64,000 nucleotides of DNA from Streptomyces sp. GS7. GTDB lineage: Bacteria > Actinomycetota > Actinomycetes > Streptomycetales > Streptomycetaceae. The translations under genes and the position numbers were made by a program. The notes under the pieces were generated by a model that was not told the origin of the DNA, did not search any database, and saw nothing but the letters and a program-made list of their open reading frames with translations. Positions 43,997-51,731 of the stretch are shown here, one piece after another. The number at the start of each line of letters is the position of its first letter. The stretch's first letter is position 1. The DNA is taken from NCBI RefSeq assembly GCF_009834125.1, contig NZ_CP047146.1, positions 6,875,501 to 6,939,500 of the forward strand. Reading direction: 5' to 3'.

Positions 43997-44014
43997 GCCC
44001 GGCCGGTGCCGGGC
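43997..44014. terminator. Hairpin between the HATPase and permease genes
   Basis: GCCCGG-CCGGTG-CCGGGC lies 26 nt after the HATPase stop and 50 nt before the convergent permease stop. Confidence 0.45.
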
Positions 44015-44063
44015 CCGCGCTGCGGGGGAACCGCCGAGCGGCTGCCCCGGCTTCCCGGACCGG

Positions 44064-45578
44064 CTACTCCTGGACGGCCCCGACCCGGTCCCGGATCCTG
44101 CCCTCGGTCCCGCCGGCGCCCGGCTCCCCGTCCGCTCCCCCGACGGTGTCCCCGCCCGGCTCCCGGGTCCCGCTCCCGAGGCGGGAGTGGCGGCGCCCGT
44201 ACAGCGCGTAGACCAGCGCGCCGACGGCCAGGAACCCGGCGAACTGCAGCCAGGTCGCCGGGCCGGTGCCGTAGATGAGATAGCCGCAGAAGGCGATGCC
44301 GAGGACCGGGCTGACCGGGAAGAGCGGGACGCGGAAGCGGCGCGGCAGGTCGGGCCGGGTGCGGCGCAGGACCAGCACGCTGACATTGACCACGGCCATG
44401 ATCGCCAGGGTCCCGATGGTGGTCAGGTTCATCACCACGTCGAGCGGGACGACCGCGGCGGGGACCGCGAAGACGGCCGCGACGATCCAGGTGTTGGCGA
44501 CCGGGGTGGAGGTCCGGGGCGAGATCCGTTCGAAGATCCGCGGGATCAGCCCGTCCCGGGACATCGACATCAGGATGCGCGTCTGCCCGTACATCACGGC
44601 GAGGACGACGGAGGCGATGGCGACCACCGCGCCGAAGGCGATCACGCCGCCGCCGAGGGTGGAGTGGGTGACGTGGTTGACGATCAGCGACAGTGCGGCC
44701 GGCTGCCCGGCGACCTTCCCGGACGAGAGCGCGCCGATGGCGCCGAGCGCGACCAGGCAGTACAGGACGGTGACCACGCCGATGCAGATCATGATCGCGA
44801 CGGGGATGTTGCGCCGCGGGTTGCGGACCTCTTCACCGGCGGTCGTGACGGCGTCGAAGCCGATGTACGAGAAGAACGCGACGGACGCTCCGGAGGTGAT
44901 CCCGGCGATGCCCTGCGGGGCGAACGGCGCGAGGTTTCCGCTCCGGAAGGCGCTGAAGCCGATCACGCAGAACAGCGCCAGGACCGCCAGCTTGAGCACC
45001 GCCATCGCGGCGGTGGCACGTGCGCTCTCGCGGACGCCGCGGACGAGCAGCAGCGCGGCGAGCAGCATCACGACGACGGCGGGGACGTTGACGATGCCGC
45101 CGGCGCCGGGCGGGCTGGAGAGCGCGGCGGGCAGCTGCCAGCCGGTCAGGCTGCCCAGCAGTTCGTTGAGGTACTGGCCCCAGCCGACGGCGACCGCGGA
45201 GATCGAGATGCCGTATTCGAGGAGCAGGCACCAGCCGACGAGGAAGGCGGTGCGCTCGCCGAGGGTGGCGTAGGCGTAGGAGTACGAGCTGCCGGAGACC
45301 GGGATGGCGCCGCCCAGTTCCGCGAAGGAGAAGGCGGTGAAGACGCAGGTGATCGCGGCGAGGACGAAGGAGACGATGACGGCGGGGCCGGCCTGCGCGA
45401 CGGTGTCGGAGAGGCCGACGAAGATGCCGGTGCCGACGATGGCGCCGATGCCGAAGCAGACGAGCTGGAAGAGGCCCATGCTGCGCCGCAGGCCGTTGCC
45501 TTCGAGGTCCGCGCCGGATTCGGCGATGAGGAGGTCGGGGGACTTGATGCGCAGTCCGGACGGGCCTGAGCGGGACAT
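44064..45578 (-). CDS. APC-family cationic-amino-acid-type permease
   Basis: 504 aa membrane transporter with about 12 helices. The APC hallmark is FGIGAIVGTGIFVGLS in helix 1, and SFAELGGAIPVSGSSYSYAYATLGE in helix 3; FSYIGFDAVTTAGEEVRNPRRNIP marks helix 6 and the following loop, as in CAT/YhdG-type transporters. The ATG at 45578 starts MSRSGPSGLRIKSP. It is the third gene in the direction arcA-arcB-permease, so arginine or ornithine exchange is the likely job. A hairpin separates it from arcB. Confidence 0.88.
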   Translation of the reverse strand: MSRSGPSGLRIKSPDLLIAESGADLEGNGLRRSMGLFQLVCFGIGAIVGTGIFVGLSDTVAQAGPAVIVSFVLAAITCVFTAFSFAELGGAIPVSGSSYSYAYATLGERTAFLVGWCLLLEYGISISAVAVGWGQYLNELLGSLTGWQLPAALSSPPGAGGIVNVPAVVVMLLAALLLVRGVRESARATAAMAVLKLAVLALFCVIGFSAFRSGNLAPFAPQGIAGITSGASVAFFSYIGFDAVTTAGEEVRNPRRNIPVAIMICIGVVTVLYCLVALGAIGALSSGKVAGQPAALSLIVNHVTHSTLGGGVIAFGAVVAIASVVLAVMYGQTRILMSMSRDGLIPRIFERISPRTSTPVANTWIVAAVFAVPAAVVPLDVVMNLTTIGTLAIMAVVNVSVLVLRRTRPDLPRRFRVPLFPVSPVLGIAFCGYLIYGTGPATWLQFAGFLAVGALVYALYGRRHSRLGSGTREPGGDTVGGADGEPGAGGTEGRIRDRVGAVQE

Positions 45579-45636
45579 GGGGTGGTTCTCTCTCTGGTGG
45601 TGCGGTGCGCGCGGCGGGGTGGCGCCGGGCGCGGAG

Positions 45637-45666
45637 CGGGGTCCGAACCGGTGGGTCCGGACCCCG
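45637..45666. terminator. Stem-loop between arcB and the permease
   Basis: CGGGGTCCG and CGGACCCCG form a perfect 9-bp stem with a 12-base loop, lying 59-88 nt upstream of the permease ATG. It could terminate or attenuate arcAB transcripts. Confidence 0.6.
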
Positions 45667-45799
45667 TGAGCGGCTCGATGGTAACCGCCGGAACTGCATG
45701 ATCGCCCATTGACCCGTATGGCTATGCACTGACGCGGGGTGCCGCCCGGGGCTGCCGCCGGCTTCCCGCGGGACTCCAGGGGCCGTCCGATGGGTCAGG

Positions 45800-46807
45800 T
45801 CAGGGCCGGGCCAGCGTCGCCACCAGCACCGCCTTGATCGTGTGCATCCGGTTCTCCGCCTCGTCGAAGACGACCGAGTGCGCGGACTCGAAGACCTCGT
45901 CGGTGACCTCCAGCGACGACAGGCCGTGCCGGGCGTGGATCTCCCGGCCGACCGCCGTACCCAGGTCGTGGTACGCGGGCAGGCAGTGCAGGAACTTCAC
46001 GTCGGGCCGGCCCGTGGCGCGCAGCACGTCCATCGTGACCGCGTACGGGGCGAGCAGCGCGATCCGCTCGTCCCAGACCTCCTTCGGCTCCCCCATGGAG
46101 ACCCAGACGTCGGTGGCGACGAAGTCCGCGCCGCGGACGCCCTCGGCGACGTCCTCGGTGAGGGCGATCCGGGCGCCGCTGGCCTCGGCCAGCGACCGCG
46201 CCTGTGCGACGACCGCCTCCTCGGGCCACAGCTGCTTCGGCGCCACGATCCGCACGTCCATGCCGAGCAGCGCACCGGTGACGAGGTAGGAGTTGCCCAT
46301 GTTGTTGCGGGCGTCGCCGAGGTAGGCGAAGGCGGTCTCCTCCAGGGGGCGGCCGTTGCCGTGCTCGACCATGGTGAGCACGTCGGCGAGCATCTGGGTG
46401 GGGTGCCAGTCGTCGGTCAGCCCGTTGAAGACGGGCACGCCGGCGTACGCGGCGAGCTCCTCGACGTCGGACTGGCGGCTGCCGCGGAATTCGATACCGT
46501 CGAACATCCGGCCGAGGACGCGTGCGGTGTCCTTGACCGACTCCTTGTGCCCGATCTGCGAACCGGACGGGTCCAGGTAGGTGGTCGAGGCGCCCTGGTC
46601 CGCGGCGGCGACCTCGAAGGAGCAGCGGGTACGGGTCGAGGTCTTCTCGAAGATCAGGGCGATGTTGCGGCCCTTCAGGCGCGGGACCTCGGTGCCGGCG
46701 CGCTTGGCCGCCTTCAGCTCGGCGGCCAGGTCGATCAGTCGGCGGAACTCCTCTGCGCTGAAGTCCAGCTCCTTGAGGAAGTGGCGGCCCGTGAGGTCTA
46801 TCGCCAT
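45800..46807 (-). CDS. arcB: Ornithine carbamoyltransferase, probably catabolic
   Basis: 335 aa cytosolic enzyme interconverting citrulline plus phosphate with ornithine plus carbamoyl phosphate. Carbamoyl-phosphate site [15 protein letters not shown], the [11 protein letters not shown] motif and the ornithine-binding HCLPAYHD are intact. The 335-residue length and position next to arginine deiminase favour the catabolic (ArcB) form over biosynthetic ArgF, though the enzyme is reversible. AGGAG precedes the ATG at 46807. In S. coelicolor the syntenic gene is SCO5976 (from memory). Confidence 0.9.
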   Translation of the reverse strand: MAIDLTGRHFLKELDFSAEEFRRLIDLAAELKAAKRAGTEVPRLKGRNIALIFEKTSTRTRCSFEVAAADQGASTTYLDPSGSQIGHKESVKDTARVLGRMFDGIEFRGSRQSDVEELAAYAGVPVFNGLTDDWHPTQMLADVLTMVEHGNGRPLEETAFAYLGDARNNMGNSYLVTGALLGMDVRIVAPKQLWPEEAVVAQARSLAEASGARIALTEDVAEGVRGADFVATDVWVSMGEPKEVWDERIALLAPYAVTMDVLRATGRPDVKFLHCLPAYHDLGTAVGREIHARHGLSSLEVTDEVFESAHSVVFDEAENRMHTIKAVLVATLARP

Positions 46808-46870
46808 GGGTCGGCTCCTGGTTCGCGGCAATCGGGGACGGGGTCGAACACTGGAAGTGTATACGACACA

Positions 46871-46886
46871 CCGTATCTCTATACGG
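46871..46886. promoter_or_regulatory. Inverted repeat in the arcA-arcB intergenic region
   Basis: CCGTAT-CTCT-ATACGG is a perfect 6-bp inverted repeat 64-79 nt upstream of arcB, with a further GTATAC palindrome at about 46859-46864. This AT-rich cluster may bind an ArgR- or GntR-type regulator; neither consensus is fully met. Confidence 0.4.
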
Positions 46887-46950
46887 CATCGTCGGGTGGG
46901 GCGCGCGGTGGGGCGCCGCGTCCGAACGCACCGGCCCGGCCCCGCCCCGC

Positions 46951-48186
46951 TCACGCCGCCCCCGGTACCGCCTCCCTCGTCACCGGGCAGCTCATACAGC
47001 GCGGACCACCGCGCCCCCTCCCCAGCTCGCTCCCGGGGATGGTGATCACCTCGATGCCGCGCTTGCGCAGGAAGGTGTTCGTGGTGACGTTCCGCTCGTA
47101 CGCCACCACCACCCCCGGCTCCACCGCCAGCACGTTGCATCCGTCGTCCCACTGCTCGCGCTCGGCCGAGTGGACGTCCTGGGTCGCGGTCAGCACCCGG
47201 ATGTCGGAGAGGCCCAGGGAGGCCGCTATGGCGCGGTGCATGTGCTCCGGCGGATGGTCGGTGACCTTGAGGTCCCGGTCGCCCGAGCCCGGTTCGATGG
47301 TGTACGAGCGGAGCATGCCCAGACCCGCGTACTGGGTGAAGGTGTCCCCGTCGATCATCGTCATGACGGTGTCGAGGTGCATGAACGCCCGCCGCTTGGG
47401 CATGTCCAGCGCCACGATCGTGCGCGCCGAACCCGCCGCGAACAGTCCGCGCGCCAGCAGTTCGACGGCCTGCGGAGTGGTCCGCTCGCTCATCCCGATC
47501 AGCACCGCGCCGCTGCCCAGGACCAGCACGTCGCCGCCCTCGATCGTCGAGGGGAAGTCCGCCTGCCCCTCCGACCAGACATGGAAGTCCTCGTGGCGGA
47601 ACAGCGGATGGTGGTGGTAGATCGCCTCGTAGTGGACGGTCTCGCGCTGCCGGGCGGGCCAGCGCATCGAGTTGATCGACACCCCGTCGTAGATCCAGGC
47701 GGAGGTGTCGCGGGTGAAGAGGTGGTTGGGCAGCGGGTCCAGCAGGAAGTCGTCCAGATCCATCACATGGAAGCGGACCGAGGTCGGCTCGGAGTGGCGC
47801 TCCAGGAACTCACGCTTGGTCATACCGCCGACCAGCGCCTCCACGAGTTCCGGCACGGGCAGTTCGTCGAACACCGCCCGCAGATGGTCGGTGGCCAGCG
47901 GGCCGTACTCCTTCTCGTCGAAGACCCGGTCCAGGACCAGCGTGCGCGCCTCGGGGATCTGCAGGCTCTCGGCCAGCAGATCCCCGAAGAGGTGCACCTC
48001 GACGCCGCGGTCCCGGAGCACGTCCGCGAACCCGTCGTGCTCGGCCCGCGCCCGGCGCACCCACAGCACGTCGTCGAACAGCAAGGTGTCCTTGTTGGAG
48101 GGCGAGAGCCGCTTCAGCTCCAGATCGGGGCGATGCAGGATGACCCGGCGCAGCCGCCCGGCCTCTGAGTCGACATGGAATCCCAT
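46951..48186 (-). CDS. arcA: Arginine deiminase
   Basis: 411 aa enzyme hydrolysing arginine to citrulline and ammonia. Catalytic residues are visible: the aspartate region [25 protein letters not shown], the histidine in [12 protein letters not shown], and the nucleophile Cys397 in GGPRCMSCP. The ATG at 48186 has GGGGAG immediately upstream with almost no spacer, which is unusual, so translation may be weak or the transcript leaderless. The frame open further upstream to 48420 runs through repeats and is not conserved. It is the first gene of the arginine deiminase cluster. Confidence 0.93.
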   Translation of the reverse strand: MGFHVDSEAGRLRRVILHRPDLELKRLSPSNKDTLLFDDVLWVRRARAEHDGFADVLRDRGVEVHLFGDLLAESLQIPEARTLVLDRVFDEKEYGPLATDHLRAVFDELPVPELVEALVGGMTKREFLERHSEPTSVRFHVMDLDDFLLDPLPNHLFTRDTSAWIYDGVSINSMRWPARQRETVHYEAIYHHHPLFRHEDFHVWSEGQADFPSTIEGGDVLVLGSGAVLIGMSERTTPQAVELLARGLFAAGSARTIVALDMPKRRAFMHLDTVMTMIDGDTFTQYAGLGMLRSYTIEPGSGDRDLKVTDHPPEHMHRAIAASLGLSDIRVLTATQDVHSAEREQWDDGCNVLAVEPGVVVAYERNVTTNTFLRKRGIEVITIPGSELGRGRGGPRCMSCPVTREAVPGAA

Positions 48187-48232
48187 CTCCCCATCTTGTC
48201 CGGTCCGGCGGCCCAGCGTCGGGACTCGGCGC

Positions 48233-48288
48233 GATGTCGGGGGATGTCGGCGTGAACCTCCGGGAGATGTCGGGGTGAACCTCCGGGA
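48233..48288. repeat. 23-bp tandem repeat upstream of arcA
   Basis: A 23-bp unit beginning GATGTCGG and containing TGAACCTCCGGGA occurs twice back to back (48243-48265, 48266-48288) with one base changed, preceded by a partial copy at 48233-48240. It lies within 100 nt of the arcA start, probably in its promoter or leader. Confidence 0.8.
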
Positions 48289-48391
48289 GGTCCCGGGGCC
48301 GGTCCTCAGGGAGATACCAGGGGCCGGACCGGGGCCCATCCGCCCACCCCCGGGAAGGATTTGGCGTGGGGCCGCCTCATCCGGAGCGGGA

Positions 48392-48475
48392 GCCTCCGCG
48401 TCCGGATCACGCGCCTCCATGTCTGGATCACCGGCCTCGGCCTCCGGGTCACGGGCCTCCGCGTCCCGAGCCGGG
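48392..48475. repeat. Four degenerate 21-bp tandem repeats
   Basis: Units of 21 bp beginning GCCTCC or GCCTCG and containing a GGRTCAC-like centre run head to tail at 48392-48412, 48413-48433, 48434-48454 and 48455-48475. They fill the space between arcA and the MFS gene stop. No open frame with database-like character runs through them; the 48187-48552 gap is otherwise empty. Confidence 0.7.
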
Positions 48476-48552
48476 GCCGTGGTACAGCCTCCCCACGTCC
48501 TACCCGGCCCGTACCGTCCACGCCCGGCCCACCGCGTAACGTCACGCCGCCC

Positions 48553-50388
48553 TCATCCAGTCCTCCGCGCACCGTCACCGGCCTTACCGACCTCACTGGC
48601 CTCACCCGTCCCCCGCGTACCGCGCCGCCGCAGCGTCAGCGCCGCCGCCACCGCTCCCGCCGAGGTCACCGCGGCGATGACCCAGCCGGCCCGCAATGCC
48701 CCGAAGTCCGGCTGCTGCCCGCCACCCATGACGGCTACCAACACGGCCACCCCCAGCGCCGTACCGGCCTGCCGCGACACCATCAGGACGCCGGAGCCGA
48801 GGGAGAGTTGGCGGCTGGGCAGCAGTCCCGTCGCGGCGAACATCACCGGTTGGTACAGCCCGGTGCCGAGCCCGGCGAAGATCAGGCCGGGCAGGAAGTG
48901 CGCCACGTAGTGCGCACCCCCGCCTCCCCGTCCGTCGTCGGCCAGCGCCAGCCACCACAGGGTGGCCGCCACGAAGCACAGTGCCCCGATGACGCCCGTC
49001 GCCCGCGCCCCGACCGCCCCGACGATGCGGCCGGAGAGCGCGGAGACCACCAGAACCGTCAGCGGCCAGGGCGCCAGCGCCAGCCCGGCGGTCCGCACCG
49101 AGTAGTGCCACACATCGGTGAACAGCAGGCTCGCCCCTAGCACCATCGCGCCGTAGGCCACGAAGTAGCTGAGCAGCCCCAGCGTGGCCGCCGCGAACCC
49201 GGGCGTCCGGAAGAGCTCCGGGTGCACCACGGGATCCGTGGCCCGCCGCACATGGCGTACGCCGAGCGCGCCGGCCAGAACTCCGGCGGCCAGGACCGCC
49301 AGTGTGGCGGGGGCGGCGTAACCCCACTCGGGGGCCTCGACGCACGCCGTCACCAGCGCGCCGACGCACACCAGCACCAGCGCCGTCCCCGGCAGGTCGA
49401 GCGCCTGCCGTCCGCCGCGTTCGGAACGGGGCAGCAGCCGGGCGCCCGCGCCCACCGCGAGCAGCACCACCGGGACGTTGATCAGGAAGATCAGCCGCCA
49501 GTCGGAGGCGGCGAGCAGTCCGCCGATCACCGGGCCGGAGCTCGCCGCCACCGCGCTGACCGCCGTCCAGGCACCCACCGCCGTCGCGCGTTCCCGGGGC
49601 GGGAAGGCGGGCAGCGCGAGGGAGAGGGAGGTGGGGATCAGTACGGCGGCCGCCACGCCCTGCACCACCCGCGCCACGATGAGCAGCGTGAGGGTGGGCG
49701 CCATCCCGCAGGCCGCCGACGCCAGGCCGAACAACACCATCCCGGTCAGGAAGCAGCGTCGCCGGCCGGCCTCGTCGGCGAGCCGCCCGGCCGGTACCAG
49801 GAGCGCGGCGAGCACGACGGTGTAGCCGTTGAGCACCCAGGAGAGCGCGGAGGCGGGCGCCGGCGCGAAGTCCTGGCCGATCGCCGGGAACGCGATGGTG
49901 ACCGCGATCAGATCGAGCACCGCCAGGAACTGCGCGGCGGAGGCGACGGCCAGGATCAGCCAGCGGCGCGGGTCGGCGGTGTCGGGCCCGGCCGCGTCGG
50001 CGTCGGCGCCGACACCGGGAGGGATCGTGCCGACGTCGCGACGGACGGCATCAGCGCCACCACGGGGGGCGGTTTCGGCATCACGAAGCGCAGCCCCGAC
50101 GCCACAAGGCGCCGCTTCGACGTCACGAGCCGCCGCTTCCGCATCACTGGGCGCGGCGTCCGTGGTGCGTCGGACGGCCACCGCGTTGCGCCGGGCGGCC
50201 GCGGCGGCAGGGGCCGGGTATACGGGCGCGGTGTGCGCAGCCGCGGTATGTGCGGAGGAAGTTCGAGCGGAGGAGGTTCGAGCGGGAACGGTGCGTGCGG
50301 GGGCGCCGGGAGCGCCAGGGCCGCCCGGTGCGGAGGCCCCGCAGGAGGGCACACCCGTCCCCCGGCCGCCCGGAAAAGGAGTGGTCAT
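48553..50388 (-). CDS. MFS transporter, DHA2 (EmrB/QacA-like), with long repetitive N-terminal extension
   Basis: 611 aa from the ATG at 50388. The C-terminal ~470 residues are a 14-helix drug exporter: WLILAVASAAQFLAVLDLIAVTIAFPAIG, the VLNGYTVVLAALLVPAGRLADEAGRR loop signature and RVVQGVAAAVLIPTSLSLAL. Residues 1-~135 are unusual: ART/AHT-rich, then ~10-residue acidic/arginine repeats (DAEAAARDVEAAP, DAETAPRGG). Codons there are less G/C-biased at the third position, so the true start may be nearer the first helix, about 49980. Divergent from an AraC-type regulator that is its probable controller. Confidence 0.82.
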   Translation of the reverse strand: MTTPFPGGRGTGVPSCGASAPGGPGAPGAPARTVPARTSSARTSSAHTAAAHTAPVYPAPAAAAARRNAVAVRRTTDAAPSDAEAAARDVEAAPCGVGAALRDAETAPRGGADAVRRDVGTIPPGVGADADAAGPDTADPRRWLILAVASAAQFLAVLDLIAVTIAFPAIGQDFAPAPASALSWVLNGYTVVLAALLVPAGRLADEAGRRRCFLTGMVLFGLASAACGMAPTLTLLIVARVVQGVAAAVLIPTSLSLALPAFPPRERATAVGAWTAVSAVAASSGPVIGGLLAASDWRLIFLINVPVVLLAVGAGARLLPRSERGGRQALDLPGTALVLVCVGALVTACVEAPEWGYAAPATLAVLAAGVLAGALGVRHVRRATDPVVHPELFRTPGFAAATLGLLSYFVAYGAMVLGASLLFTDVWHYSVRTAGLALAPWPLTVLVVSALSGRIVGAVGARATGVIGALCFVAATLWWLALADDGRGGGGAHYVAHFLPGLIFAGLGTGLYQPVMFAATGLLPSRQLSLGSGVLMVSRQAGTALGVAVLVAVMGGGQQPDFGALRAGWVIAAVTSAGAVAAALTLRRRGTRGTGEASEVGKAGDGARRTG

Positions 50389-50425
50389 GCCGATCAAGCA
50401 TCCGCCCCCGGCTCCCTCGTCACGA

Positions 50426-50474
50426 GTGGCAGCACTGCCACCATCCGCTACGTTCCTGCCACGTCTTCTGCCAC
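50426..50474. promoter_or_regulatory. Three CTGCCAC motifs in the MFS-AraC divergent promoter
   Basis: GTGGCAG-CA-CTGCCAC (50426-50441) is a perfect palindrome; two further direct copies of CTGCCAC lie at 50456-50462 and 50468-50474, the last 10 nt before the regulator ATG. Half-site repeats of this kind suit an AraC-family protein. Confidence 0.6.
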
Positions 50475-50483
50475 ACTCCCGTC

Positions 50484-51446
50484 ATGGCCTCCCTCGCGAT
50501 CGCCGTCACCACCGGCATGCCGTTCCTCGAACTCGCCATCCCCTGCCACATCTTCGGCACCGACCGGATCCAGCCGCCCCCGGACTGGTACGACCTGCGG
50601 GTGTGCGCGATCGGCCCGGCCGGCGAAACCCCTCTCGCCGGGCCGTGGTTCAGCACCCGCACCCCGTACGGCGTCGCGGAACTGGTCTCCGCGGACACGG
50701 TCCTCGTACCGGCCTCCGCCGATGTGCACGGCGATCCGCCGGACGAACTCGTCGCGGCCCTGCGCACCGCCCACCGCCGGGGCGCACGCGTGGTCTCCCT
50801 CTGCTCGGGCGCCTTCACCCTCGCCGCGACCGGCCTGCTGGACGGACGCACCGCCGCCACCCACTGGATGTACGCGGAACTGCTCGCCGAGCGATACCCG
50901 GCCGTCAGTGTCGACCCGTCGGTCCTCTACGTCGACCACGGCGACGTGCTGACCGGCGCGGGCTCCACCGCCTCCATCGACGTCTGCCTGCACCTGATCC
51001 GCGAGGACTACGGCACCGAGGTCGCCAACTCCCTGGCCCGCCAGCTGGTCGCACCCGCGCACCGGCCCGGCGGACAGGCCCAGTACATCGAGACGCCGCT
51101 CCCGGAACGCAGCGACGACTCGCTCGCGCCCGTCCTCCACTGGGCCGCGGAACGCCTCCGGCACCCGATCACCGTGGCGGACCTGGCCCGGCACGCCAAC
51201 ACCAGCCCGCGCACCCTCGTCCGCCGCTTCCACGCCGCGACCGGCACCACGCCGATGCAGTGGATCCAGTCCCAACGCATCGCACGGGCCCGGGAGTTGC
51301 TGGAGAGCACCGATCTGCCCGTGGAGCGGGTGGCGGAGATCGCCGGCCTGGGGACGGCGGCCAACCTCCGCCGCCACTTCGCCCGGGCGATGGGAGTACC
51401 GCCGGTCGACTACCGGCGGACATACCGGGCGGCGCGTGCGGCGTGA
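50484..51446 (+). CDS. GlxA-type AraC-family regulator with DJ-1/PfpI-like N-terminal domain
   Basis: 320 aa. The N-terminal ~180 residues form a class I glutamine amidotransferase-like/DJ-1 fold (FLELAIPCHIFGTDR, VSLCSGAFTLAATGLLDGRTAATHW with the nucleophile-elbow cysteine). The C-terminal HTH_18 domain reads HPITVADLARHANTSPRTLVRRFHA ... GTTPMQWIQSQRIARARELLE. The ATG at 50484 begins MASLAIAVTTGMPFLE. Such regulators usually control divergent genes; here the target is the MFS exporter. The effector is unknown. Confidence 0.9.
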   Translation: MASLAIAVTTGMPFLELAIPCHIFGTDRIQPPPDWYDLRVCAIGPAGETPLAGPWFSTRTPYGVAELVSADTVLVPASADVHGDPPDELVAALRTAHRRGARVVSLCSGAFTLAATGLLDGRTAATHWMYAELLAERYPAVSVDPSVLYVDHGDVLTGAGSTASIDVCLHLIREDYGTEVANSLARQLVAPAHRPGGQAQYIETPLPERSDDSLAPVLHWAAERLRHPITVADLARHANTSPRTLVRRFHAATGTTPMQWIQSQRIARARELLESTDLPVERVAEIAGLGTAANLRRHFARAMGVPPVDYRRTYRAARAA

Positions 51447-51519
51447 GCACCATCAACGGTGTCAGCGGCATCTACCGCTTCAGCGACGTCAGTTGGAGAT
51501 GCTCCCCGAGCGCGGCGGA

Positions 51520-51640
51520 GTACCCCCGAGAAACAGACGCCGTGTCCCGGGAGACACGAGGTCCCCGGGAAACAGACGAGGTCCCCGGGGAACAGGCGAT
51601 GTCCCCGGGGAACAGACAACGTCCCGGTGAACGGACCGGG
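51520..51640. repeat. 20-bp tandem repeat array between convergent genes
   Basis: About six units of a 20-bp repeat, best form GTCCCCGGGGAACAGACGAN, run head to tail: 51561-51580, 51581-51600 and 51601-51620 are the clearest, flanked by degenerate copies from about 51520 and to about 51640. Each unit contains a CCCC/GGGG palindrome. The array fills most of the 285-nt space between the AraC and pnkp stops and could act as a chain of hairpins terminating both. Confidence 0.8.
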
Positions 51641-51731
51641 TCCCGGCCGTGGGCGCAGGCGACCTGCCGTCGGGCCCCGGGAGGTACGCGACACCCCGGG
51701 CCCGGCGGGCACGCCGCCGGCTCCCCCACCG

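Noticed and set aside
43972..45569. Plus-strand frame opposite the APC permease
   Set aside because: Asp/Gly/Arg-rich mirror sequence of a membrane-protein gene; no gene features.
51520..51640. Possible CRISPR array
   Set aside because: The 20-bp units are directly adjacent with no unique spacers, and no cas genes are nearby; it is a plain tandem repeat.
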